Shown here: one piece after another, positions 1-5,640 of the stretch | Layout: the number at the start of each line of letters is the position of its first letter | Position numbering within the stretch: the stretch's first letter is position 1 | Source of the DNA: Oscillospiraceae bacterium | GTDB lineage: Bacteria; Bacillota; Clostridia; Oscillospirales; Ruminococcaceae | Direction of reading: 5' to 3' | NCBI GenBank assembly: GCA_017394565.1 | Contig: JAFPXW010000073.1 | Location: 1-6,460, forward strand | DNA: 6,460 nt | The notes under the pieces: model-generated | The model's input: only the letters and a program-made list of their open reading frames with translations | Told to the model about the DNA's origin: nothing | The model's database searches: none | Position numbers and translations under genes: made by a program

Positions 1-505
1 GATCACCTGTATTTTCAACACGCACTACCCCGACCACGCGCTGCGCCGTTCCAATAAGGCGCTGCTGCTGCACAAAGGCGGCAGATCACTGTTCGGTGAA
101 ACGCACCGCATCGTGACCGCCGAGAACATCCGGGATGCCTTTCAGGTGCAGACGGTCATCGGCGAGATCGAAACCGACGAGCGCGTCTACCGCAGCATCC
201 TGCCGCTGGAGCTTGCCGGCGAAAGTGCTGAAATATCGCCGGAACAGAACCGCATCGCAACGATTTCGATCATCTTGCGCGACGATGCACAGGCGGCGCA
301 GGTCAATGAGATCCTGCATGAGTTCAGCGGCTATCTCATCGGACGCATGGGGCTGCCGTACCGCAAGGCAGGCGTGCATATCATCAATGTCACCCTCGAT
401 GCGCCGGCGGCTGAGATCACCGCGCTGACGGGGAAGCTTTCTCATATCGAACAGATCAGCGTCAAGGCGACCTATGCCCTGACAGAACAGGAGGAAATAT
501 GCTGA
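1..505 (+). CDS. Fec/BtuD-type ABC transporter ATPase, C-terminal part, fused to a TM1266-like domain (5' end outside window)
   Basis: The reading frame is open from base 2 to the TGA at 503-505, so the start lies upstream of the window. The first ~50 visible residues match the end of an iron/siderophore/B12-type importer ATPase: an H-loop-like NTHYPDHAL (His codon 23-25), then KALLLHKGG and FGETHRIVTAEN, the usual post-H-loop beta-strands and tail. This subunit would hydrolyse ATP on the cytoplasmic face to drive uptake. Residues encoded from about 251 to 478 form an extra domain (RIATISIIL, VNEILHEFSGYLIGRMGLPYR, a DAPAAEITALTGKLS stretch, VKATYA). It strongly resembles the small ACT/CopG-like TM1266 family annotated as 'iron-only hydrogenase system regulator'. 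There is no frame break between the two parts, so the fusion looks genuine. The last 7 bases overlap the nifH-like gene. The permease is not visible. ATPase identity is fairly sure from the tail; the C-terminal family call rests on remembered family sequence. Confidence 0.82.
   Translation, partial: ITCIFNTHYPDHALRRSNKALLLHKGGRSLFGETHRIVTAENIRDAFQVQTVIGEIETDERVYRSILPLELAGESAEISPEQNRIATISIILRDDAQAAQVNEILHEFSGYLIGRMGLPYRKAGVHIINVTLDAPAAEITALTGKLSHIEQISVKATYALTEQEEIC
489..495 (+). promoter_or_regulatory. Shine-Dalgarno site for the nifH-like gene
   Basis: AGGAGGA lies 3-4 bases before the ATG at 499, inside the end of the ATPase gene. The short spacing and the 7-base overlap of the reading frames suggest translational coupling between the ATPase and the reductase. 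Confidence 0.7.
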
Positions 506-1266
506 AAATCGCAGTTTATGGCAAGGGCGGTATCGGAAAATCGACGACGATTTCCAATATGGCTGCCGCGATGAGTGAAATGGGGCTGCGCGTGATGCAG
601 ATCGGCTGTGATCCGAAGGCGGATTCCACAGCTGCACTGCATCCCGGTGTGAAGCTGACCACCGTTCTCGACCTCGTGCGTCAGAAAAAGGACGCATTCA
701 CGATTGGGGACATGGTCTGTCCGGGCTTTGGCAATGTCATTTGTGTGGAAGCCGGCGGCCCGACACCCGGTCAGGGATGTGCCGGACGCGGCATTATTAC
801 CGCGCTCGAAAAGCTCGAAAGCAAGGGTGTTTACGAGAAATATCAGCCGGACGTGGTCATTTATGATGTCCTCGGCGATGTGGTCTGCGGCGGCTTCTCG
901 ATGCCGATGCGCGACGGGTACGCCGATCAGGTGTTTATCGTGACTTCGGGCGAAAACATGGCGATCTACGCGGCTGCGAACATTGCGCTTGCCGTGCAGC
1001 ATTTCCGTGAACGCGGCTACGCACAGCTCGGCGGCATCATCCTGAACCGCCGCAATGTCCGCAATGAGGACGAGAAAGTCGCGGAACTCTGCAAGGATTT
1101 CGACACGCAGATCGTCGGCACGCTTCCGCGCAGTGAAGTTGTGCAGGATGCCGAAGAACTGGGCAAAACGGTTCTTGAAGCCTTTCCGGATTCGGACATG
1201 GCACACGAATACCGACAGCTTGCAAAGCAGGTGCTTGCGGCGTGCGGAAAGGACGTGCAATGCTGA
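499..1266 (+). CDS. NifH-like nitrogenase-family iron protein (ATP-dependent reductase)
   Basis: This 255-residue protein is a NifH/BchL/CfbC-superfamily reductase: a homodimer holding one [4Fe-4S] cluster at the dimer interface, which passes electrons to a NifDK-like partner with ATP hydrolysis. Visible signatures are the P-loop GKGGIGKST (residues 8-16), the switch-type GCDPKADST (36-44), cluster ligand Cys94 in GQGCAGRG (equivalent to Azotobacter Cys97) and Cys130 in DVLGDVVCGGFSMP (equivalent to Cys132). Arg97 sits where NifH is ADP-ribosylated in some diazotrophs. At 255 residues it is a little shorter than NifH (about 270-300) and lacks the long C-terminal tail. The start is fixed by AGGAGGA and by homology from the first residue (MLKIAVYGKGG). 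It overlaps the preceding gene by 7 bases and the next by 7, both through the string ATGCTGA. The family call is secure. The specific subgroup (a non-fixing, group IV-like lineage) is inferred from its divergent partners and transporter neighbours. Confidence 0.95.
   Translation: MLKIAVYGKGGIGKSTTISNMAAAMSEMGLRVMQIGCDPKADSTAALHPGVKLTTVLDLVRQKKDAFTIGDMVCPGFGNVICVEAGGPTPGQGCAGRGIITALEKLESKGVYEKYQPDVVIYDVLGDVVCGGFSMPMRDGYADQVFIVTSGENMAIYAAANIALAVQHFRERGYAQLGGIILNRRNVRNEDEKVAELCKDFDTQIVGTLPRSEVVQDAEELGKTVLEAFPDSDMAHEYRQLAKQVLAACGKDVQC
1246..1253 (+). promoter_or_regulatory. Shine-Dalgarno site deciding the nifD-like start at 1260
   Basis: GGAAAGGA lies 6 bases before ATG 1260. A GTG at 1242 is in frame but precedes this site and would add only six residues. 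The ATG at 1260 also recreates the ATGCTGA overlap seen at the previous junction, so 1260 is preferred. Confidence 0.7.
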
Positions 1267-2585
1267 AGCGCATGGGCAGGGAACTCGACACCACGGGTGC
1301 GATGCTTCCCATCGGACAGGCGACATTCCCGGCACCGTTCAAGTCGGAACTGGAGTATTCCTGTTCCGCGCGAGGCACCTGGAATATCGTCCACACGGGA
1401 TTTCTCGTGCCGGAAGCACATGAGATCTTCGCGTGTGCGGCAGGCTGTCTGCGCGGTGTTGTGCTGACGGCGGCGGAAATGAATGCGCAGGATCGGTTTT
1501 CGACGATCGAGATCCGCGAGAACAATGTGCTGGAAGGCGACATGGAGGACCTGCTGATCGACGGCGTGACCGATATTCTGGGAAAACTTCCCTACAAGCC
1601 GCGTGCGGTGCTGCTGTATACGAGCTGCATCCACCACTTCATCGGCTGCGATCTGAAGCTGTGCTATGCACGGCTGCGCGAGCGCTTTCCGGACATCGAC
1701 TTCACGGACTGCTACATGAACCCCATCATGCGCAAAAGCGGTCTGACGCCGGATCAGCTCATGCGCCGCGGATTGTATGCGCTCCTGAAACCGCGTGAAT
1801 TGCATCCGAAAAAACTGAACATGATCGGCAATAACCTTGCCACCGACAAGACCTGCGAGCTGTACACCATCGCAGAACGAGCAGGTTTTAGCGTGACAGA
1901 GATCCACGACTGCAAGGATTATGACGCCTACCAGTCGATGGCGGAGGCCTGCATGAATCTCTGCTTCAATCCCGTCGGAAAAGCCGGCGGCGAAGCCCTC
2001 GAACAGCGCCTGGGACAGAAGCTGCTCTATCTGCCGCTGAGTTACGATTATGACGAAATTACACGCATCTTAGGCGAATATGCAGCCGCACTCGGCACAG
2101 AAACGCCGGACTTCACAGGGGAGACTGCATTGTGTGAGGAAGCGCTTTCTCATGCGAAAACCGTCATCGGCGATGCACCGGTCGTGATCGACTACACGGC
2201 GACGATGCGTCCGCTTTCGCTGGCAAAACTGCTCCTGACACACGGCTTCAATGTGACCGCCATTTACGCCGACAGCTTTACGGGCGAGGATCGCGGCGAT
2301 TTTGCGTGGCTGCAGGCGAATCATCCCGACCTTCCGGTCTATGCGACGGTACAGGTCAAGATGCGGATGCTGCCGCGCGAAACATCCGAAAAAACGCTTG
2401 CCATCGGGCAGAAGGCGGCTTACTTCACGAGCTCTCCGTATTTTGTGAATACGGTGGAATGCGGCGGATTTTACGGATTTACGGGTATCCGGCAGATGCT
2501 CCTGCTTATGGAGGAGGCATTCGTGCATGAGAAGGATACCCGAAAGCTCATTCAGATCAAGGGATTGGGGTGTGGATGCGTATGA
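1260..2585 (+). CDS. NifD/NifE-like nitrogenase component 1 subunit (divergent, non-N2-fixing type)
   Basis: This 441-residue protein belongs to the nitrogenase component 1 / NifD-NifE-BchN superfamily and would form the catalytic complex with the downstream NifK-like subunit, reduced by the NifH-like protein. Cysteines fall where alpha-subunit cluster ligands are expected: Cys35 (YSCSARGTWN), Cys59/Cys63 (FACAAGCLRG) and Cys123 (YTSCIHHFIGCD, matching NifD's TCxxGLIGDD region). The C-terminal GGFYGFTG (402-409) corresponds to the GPYHGFDG loop of NifD, but no His occupies the FeMo-cofactor His442 position (Val/Asn there, Cys401 nearby). Cys235 lies roughly where cofactor Cys275 would fall, which is uncertain. 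It is shorter than NifD (about 480-490). The protein ends in a Cys-containing tail, GLGCGCV. The start at ATG 1260 is chosen from the ribosome site and the 7-base overlap with the reductase gene. Family membership is firm. The substrate is unknown, and NifE-like scaffold or tetrapyrrole-reductase-like roles are alternatives. Confidence 0.9.
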   Translation: MLKRMGRELDTTGAMLPIGQATFPAPFKSELEYSCSARGTWNIVHTGFLVPEAHEIFACAAGCLRGVVLTAAEMNAQDRFSTIEIRENNVLEGDMEDLLIDGVTDILGKLPYKPRAVLLYTSCIHHFIGCDLKLCYARLRERFPDIDFTDCYMNPIMRKSGLTPDQLMRRGLYALLKPRELHPKKLNMIGNNLATDKTCELYTIAERAGFSVTEIHDCKDYDAYQSMAEACMNLCFNPVGKAGGEALEQRLGQKLLYLPLSYDYDEITRILGEYAAALGTETPDFTGETALCEEALSHAKTVIGDAPVVIDYTATMRPLSLAKLLLTHGFNVTAIYADSFTGEDRGDFAWLQANHPDLPVYATVQVKMRMLPRETSEKTLAIGQKAAYFTSSPYFVNTVECGGFYGFTGIRQMLLLMEEAFVHEKDTRKLIQIKGLGCGCV

Positions 2586-3724
2586 AGCAGACGGCAAGGA
2601 TCATTTCAACTTACACAGCGGACGTTTCCGGCGTGAATTCGGCGCTTTTTGAGCTTGGCGGCATGACCGTCATGCACGATGCGTCCGGCTGTAATTCCAC
2701 TTATAATACCCACGACGAACCGCGGTGGTATGACTTTGACAGCATGGTGTTCCTCTCCGGCCTTTCGGAAATGGAAGCCATCATGGGCGACGATGACAAG
2801 CTGATCGACGACATCGTTTCGGCAGCGAACCAGTTTCACCCGAAGTTCATTGCCGTCGCAGGCACGCCGATCCCGATGATGATCGGAACGGATCTGAGGG
2901 CGGTGGCATCCGTTGTGGAAAAACGCACAGGCATCCCGGCGTTTGGCTTTTCGACGAACGGAATGCACACCTATGTGCAGGGCGCATCCGCTGCGCTCGA
3001 AGCCATCGCTGACCGGTTTGTGACGGAACAGCGCCCAAAAACCGCACAGCTCTCGGTGAATCTGCTCGGCGTGACACCGCTGGATTTCTCCGTGAACGGC
3101 AGCGCCGAACACCTGAAAACCGCGTTGGAAGCACGCGGCATCACGGTTGTTTCCAGCTGGGCGATGGGCGACACGCTCGAAACGCTCCAGAATGCGTCGT
3201 CGGCACACGTCAACCTTGTGGTGAGCCGTTCCGGTATCGGTGCAGCGAAGGTCTTGCGCGAGCGCTTCGGCATCCCGTATGTGACCGGCAGGCCTTATGG
3301 CAAATTCACGGACAAATTGGCGAAATCGATCCAAAAAGCCGCAGAAAGCGGAGAGAATCTCTGTCCGCAGATCCAGCGCGAGAATGCGAAGATCGTGGTC
3401 ATCGGCGAAGGCGTTTCCGCGATGAGTCTGGCGAATGCCATCAGCTGCGATCCTGTGATCCACAGTCATGCACGGTTTATCGCAGCGACGGAATTTGCCG
3501 AATGTTACCTTGACCGTGAGGACAGGATCGCTCGCGACGAGGACGAGCTTCTGCCGCTGCTGGGCGGCGCACAGGTCATCATTGCCGATCCGCTGTATCA
3601 GCCGATCTGCCCGAAAACGGCGAAATTCGTCGGCTTGGGGCATGAGGGATTTTCGGGACGCATTTTCCGCGACGAGATCCCCGACCTGACGGAATCCCTT
3701 GCGTGGCTCGCGGAGAGATTATAA
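2582..3724 (+). CDS. NifK/NifN-like nitrogenase component 1 subunit, short form
   Basis: This 380-residue protein is the second component 1-type subunit, expected to pair with the NifD-like protein. Family features are the N-terminal block around HDASGCNSTYNTHDEPRWYD (residues 32-51; Cys37 matches beta Cys95 of NifK), the GTPIPMMIGTDL segment (94-105) matching NifK's TCMAEVIGDDL, and three Rossmann-like alternating strand/helix domains ending with FVGLGHEGFSGR. Cys37 is the only cysteine in the first 260 residues. The first P-cluster Cys is absent (an SGVNSAL segment there) and the third is replaced (T-P in place of T-C). At 380 residues it is far shorter than NifK (about 510-520). The start is taken as ATG 2582, which overlaps the previous stop as ATGA and begins the conserved-looking MKQTARIISTYTADV. 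GTG 2570 and ATG 2576 are in-frame alternatives. The protein is very likely translationally coupled to the upstream subunit. Physiological substrate is unknown. Confidence 0.88.
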   Translation: MKQTARIISTYTADVSGVNSALFELGGMTVMHDASGCNSTYNTHDEPRWYDFDSMVFLSGLSEMEAIMGDDDKLIDDIVSAANQFHPKFIAVAGTPIPMMIGTDLRAVASVVEKRTGIPAFGFSTNGMHTYVQGASAALEAIADRFVTEQRPKTAQLSVNLLGVTPLDFSVNGSAEHLKTALEARGITVVSSWAMGDTLETLQNASSAHVNLVVSRSGIGAAKVLRERFGIPYVTGRPYGKFTDKLAKSIQKAAESGENLCPQIQRENAKIVVIGEGVSAMSLANAISCDPVIHSHARFIAATEFAECYLDREDRIARDEDELLPLLGGAQVIIADPLYQPICPKTAKFVGLGHEGFSGRIFRDEIPDLTESLAWLAERL

Positions 3725-3726
3725 CG

Positions 3727-3755
3727 GTATATTGCGAAGCAATTCGCTGTATATA
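3727..3755 (+). other. Hairpin in the gap between the nifK-like and binding-protein genes
   Basis: GCGAA (3734-3738) pairs with TTCGC (3743-3747) across a GCAA tetraloop of the stable GNRA class. Outer A-T/T-A pairs (TATA against TATA) extend the stem with one T-T mismatch. No T-tract follows, so it is a poor intrinsic terminator. It sits alone in a 75-base gap and could set mRNA processing or stability so that the binding protein is made at a different level from the enzyme. I see no convincing promoter in the gap. Confidence 0.45.
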
Positions 3756-3783
3756 GAGAAAATGGCATGGGAACACCATGCAC

Positions 3784-3791
3784 AGAAAGGA
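3784..3791 (+). promoter_or_regulatory. Shine-Dalgarno site deciding the binding-protein start at 3800
   Basis: AGAAAGGA ends 8 bases before ATG 3800, ideal spacing. The upstream in-frame ATGs at 3767 and 3791 either lack such a site or overlap it, and starting at 3800 puts a normal lipoprotein signal peptide at the N-terminus. Confidence 0.75.
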
Positions 3792-3799
3792 TGTTTTTT

Positions 3800-5020
3800 A
3801 TGAAAAACTGGAAGAGAATCGCAGCACTGCTCCTCGGCTGTGCAATGCTTGGCATGACGGCCGGCTGTGCAGGCGGACAGACCGCAAGCACGGCCCCGAC
3901 GGAAGCGCCGGAGGCAGACACGACCGCAGCGGATACCGAGGCAGCAGCAGACACCGAAGTCACCACTGAGGAAGATGCCGAAGCTGCGACCGAATCTGAC
4001 AGCGACACCATCACTGTCATCGACAATCTCGGCAACGAGGTCGAAGTCCCGAAGCAGATTGACCGCATCGTTGTCGGCAATATCTATCCGCTGCCGTCCG
4101 TGCTGACTGTTTTCTTTGATTCCGGCGAGAAGATCGTGGGCATGGCGGATGTTTCCATGAAGGCGGCGCAGAATGGTCTGCTGGGCGAGCTGTATCCGGA
4201 GGTACTTGACGCCGAAACCGGCTTCATTGAAGGCACGGAGATCAACGTGGAGGAAGTGGTCAAGCTCGATCCGGACGTTGTGTTCTACGGCGCAGAATCA
4301 CCGCAGATCGGCGAGCAGCTCAGTGAAGCCGGCATCCCGGCAGTTGCCGTTTCCGCTTCCAAGTGGGAATACGACACCATCGAAACCCTGAACCAGTGGC
4401 TCGACCTGCTGGGCGAGATGTTCCCGGAGAATGCAAAGGCGGACATCTGCCGTCAGTATTCCGAGGAGAAATACAACATGGTGCAGGAGCGCGTCAAGGA
4501 CATTCCGGATGACGAGCGTGCGCGTGCGTTCTTCCTGTTCCAGTACAGAGCAGAGAACATCACGACTTCCGGCAAGCTGTTCTTCGGACAGTGGTGGGCA
4601 GACGCCATCGGCGCAAAGAATGTCGGCGAGGAACTGGCGACCGATAATTCGACCGCTGTGGATATGGAGCAGATCTATGCCTGGAACCCGGATCTGATCT
4701 TCATCACGAATTTCAACGCAGCACAGCCGGATGATCTCTATGGCAACACAACGGGTACATATGACTGGAGTGCGGTGGATGCCGTTGAGAACCAGCGTGT
4801 TTACAAGATGCCGCTGGGTATGTACAGAAGCTACACACCGGGCATCGACACGCCGATCACGCTGATGTGGCTGGCAAAGACCGCATATCCGGAGCTGTTC
4901 GAGGACATCGACATCACCGAGGAAACCAAGTCCTACTACAAGGAAGTATTCGGTGTTGACCTGACCGATGAGCAGGCCAACAGCATCTTCGCACCGGTTT
5001 CGGCAGCGAGTGCGTTCTGA
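3800..5020 (+). CDS. Fec/BtuF-type substrate-binding lipoprotein of an iron/metal-chelate or corrinoid ABC importer
   Basis: This 406-residue lipoprotein would be anchored outside the membrane and deliver ligand to the ABC transporter whose ATPase ends at 505. The N-terminus is a lipoprotein signal: basic MKNWKR, hydrophobic AALLLGCAMLGM, lipobox TAGC with lipidated Cys23. Residues 24-68 form a low-complexity Ala/Thr/Glu/Asp linker that tethers the globular part. The body has class III (Periplasmic_binding_2) features: the opening TITVIDNLGNEVEVPKQIDRIVV strand-turn, INVEEVVKLDPDVVFYG (about 148-164), FFGQWWADAIGAKNVGEEL (261-279) and VDMEQIYAWNPDLIFI (287-301). This family binds siderophores, haem, cobalamin and other metal chelates, and the ligand cannot be assigned here. 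It lies in the same orientation 75 bases after the nifK-like gene and is followed by a strong terminator. The conserved neighbourhood of transporter plus NifHDK-like enzyme suggests a shared substrate or metal, which is inference. Confidence 0.9.
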   Translation: MKNWKRIAALLLGCAMLGMTAGCAGGQTASTAPTEAPEADTTAADTEAAADTEVTTEEDAEAATESDSDTITVIDNLGNEVEVPKQIDRIVVGNIYPLPSVLTVFFDSGEKIVGMADVSMKAAQNGLLGELYPEVLDAETGFIEGTEINVEEVVKLDPDVVFYGAESPQIGEQLSEAGIPAVAVSASKWEYDTIETLNQWLDLLGEMFPENAKADICRQYSEEKYNMVQERVKDIPDDERARAFFLFQYRAENITTSGKLFFGQWWADAIGAKNVGEELATDNSTAVDMEQIYAWNPDLIFITNFNAAQPDDLYGNTTGTYDWSAVDAVENQRVYKMPLGMYRSYTPGIDTPITLMWLAKTAYPELFEDIDITEETKSYYKEVFGVDLTDEQANSIFAPVSAASAF

Positions 5021-5040
5021 TCGAAACCGCAAATGATCCA

Positions 5041-5078
5041 GAAAAGCAGCTCTTTTGAAAAAGGGCTGCTTTTTCTTT
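5041..5078 (+). terminator. Intrinsic terminator after the binding-protein gene
   Basis: AGCAGCTCTTT (5045-5055) pairs with AAAGGGCTGCT (5060-5070), with one T-G pair, across a 4-base TGAA loop, giving an 11-base-pair stem. A T-rich tract, TTTTTCTTT (5070-5078), follows. An A-run before the stem means it could also stop transcription from the other strand. It begins about 20 bases after the lipoprotein stop and separates the transport/redox cluster from the sigma-factor operon. Confidence 0.92.
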
Positions 5079-5095
5079 GAAAAAAATTTTTCAAA
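5076..5095. repeat. AT-rich palindrome between terminator and sigma promoter
   Basis: TTTGAAAAA (5076-5084) and TTTTTCAAA (5087-5095) are perfect 9-base inverted arms with a 2-base centre. The element overlaps the terminator T-tract and lies directly upstream of the ECF-type -35 at 5101. It may serve as an A-tract upstream promoter element or a protein site, or may simply be part of the terminator tail. Confidence 0.5.
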
Positions 5096-5100
5096 ATCGC

Positions 5101-5127
5101 TGTAACGAATCTCCTCCTGTGAGGACT
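5101..5127 (+). promoter_or_regulatory. Candidate ECF-type promoter for the sigma/anti-sigma operon
   Basis: TGTAAC (5101-5106), then 16 bases, then GGAC (5123-5126) followed by TAAT, resembles ECF promoters of the TGTAAC-N16/17-CGAC type known for Bacillus sigma X and W. It sits about 35 bases before the sigma gene's ATG, as expected for an autoregulated ECF operon. A housekeeping alternative (TTGAAA at 5077, 18-base spacer, TGTAAC at 5101) is less convincing. Confidence 0.6.
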
Positions 5128-5134
5128 AATCAAT

Positions 5135-5144
5135 GGAACGTTCC
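5135..5144. promoter_or_regulatory. Perfect palindrome GGAACGTTCC in the sigma-gene leader
   Basis: This 10-base perfect palindrome lies between the predicted transcription start and the Shine-Dalgarno region (AAGGCGGTGA, 5147-5156). It could be an operator half-site pair or a leader hairpin without a loop. A 10-base palindrome by chance is not rare enough to be sure. Confidence 0.3.
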
Positions 5145-5160
5145 GAAAGGCGGTGACACG

Positions 5161-5637
5161 ATGAAATCCGAATTAGACCAATATTACCGGGAACATGGGC
5201 GAAAAGTCTACCTCTATCTCATGACGCTGTGCGGAGAACCGGACACGGCGGAGGAATTGACGCAGGAAACTTTTTATCAGGCGATGAAGCATCTGGGGCG
5301 TTACGATGGACGAAGTTCCGTCTTTACATGGCTTTGCGGCATTGCGAAGCACCTCTGGCAAAAGGAACTGACGCGCCGCACACGTCATCCGTCCGCAGAA
5401 CCGGATGAAAGCCGTCCTGATCCAACACCGACGCCGGATCAGGCGGCAGAACTCCGCGACGAAAAGCAGCGTGTCCTGCAAAAGCTCCACGCGCTTCCGG
5501 AAGCGGAGAAAGAACTGGTGCTCCTGCGTGCAACGGCAGGACTGTCGTTCCGTGAGATCGGTGCGCTGTTCGGGAAAACAGAAAACTGGGCACGAGTGAC
5601 GTTTTATCGTGTCAAGCAGAAACTGAAGGAGGAATGA
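5161..5637 (+). CDS. ECF-type RNA polymerase sigma factor
   Basis: This 158-residue protein has the two-domain layout of an extracytoplasmic-function sigma factor, which directs RNA polymerase to a small regulon when released from its anti-sigma partner. Region 2 spans about residues 5-72 (GEPDTAEELTQETFYQAMKH, then the 2.3/2.4-like DGRSSVFTWLCGIAKHLW). A Pro/Asp-rich linker covers about 76-97, and region 4 about 104-157 (LPEAEKELVLLRATAGLSF REIGALFGKT, a helix-turn-helix, then RVTFYRVKQKLKEE). Region 3 is absent, as normal for ECF factors. The start at ATG 5161 is supported by AAGGCGGTGA just upstream; longer in-frame starts would run back through the terminator. The anti-sigma gene follows after 3 bases, and its ribosome site AAGGAGGA (5626-5633) lies inside this gene's end. 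The promoter at 5101 suggests autoregulation. Which genes it controls is unknown. Confidence 0.93.
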   Translation: MKSELDQYYREHGRKVYLYLMTLCGEPDTAEELTQETFYQAMKHLGRYDGRSSVFTWLCGIAKHLWQKELTRRTRHPSAEPDESRPDPTPTPDQAAELRDEKQRVLQKLHALPEAEKELVLLRATAGLSFREIGALFGKTENWARVTFYRVKQKLKEE

Positions 5638-5640
5638 ACC

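Noticed and set aside
1242..1259. GTG 1242 as start of the nifD-like gene
   Set aside because: It precedes and overlaps the best Shine-Dalgarno site. ATG 1260 has ideal spacing and the same overlap string as the preceding junction.
472..1335. 287-residue reverse-strand open frame
   Set aside because: Lies wholly over the nifH-like gene, whose motifs are unmistakable. The reverse translation is rich in Arg/His/Cys and shows no family features, typical of an antisense shadow in GC-rich coding DNA.
2606..3643. 345-residue reverse-strand open frame
   Set aside because: Antisense to the nifK-like gene, with shadow-like composition and no motif.
499..3724. Reading the cluster as genuine nitrogen-fixation nifHDK
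   Set aside because: Subunits are too short, the cofactor His and most beta-side P-cluster cysteines are missing by eye alignment, and the neighbours are transport genes. No nifB/E/N appears in the window.
3697..3725. Possible housekeeping promoter (TTGCGT with a TATAAC-like -10) before the binding-protein gene
   Set aside because: The spacer is only about 15 bases and both hexamers lie in or at the end of the nifK-like coding sequence; too weak to call.
4298..5032. 244-residue reverse-strand open frame over the binding-protein gene
   Set aside because: Shadow of the lipoprotein gene; no independent support.
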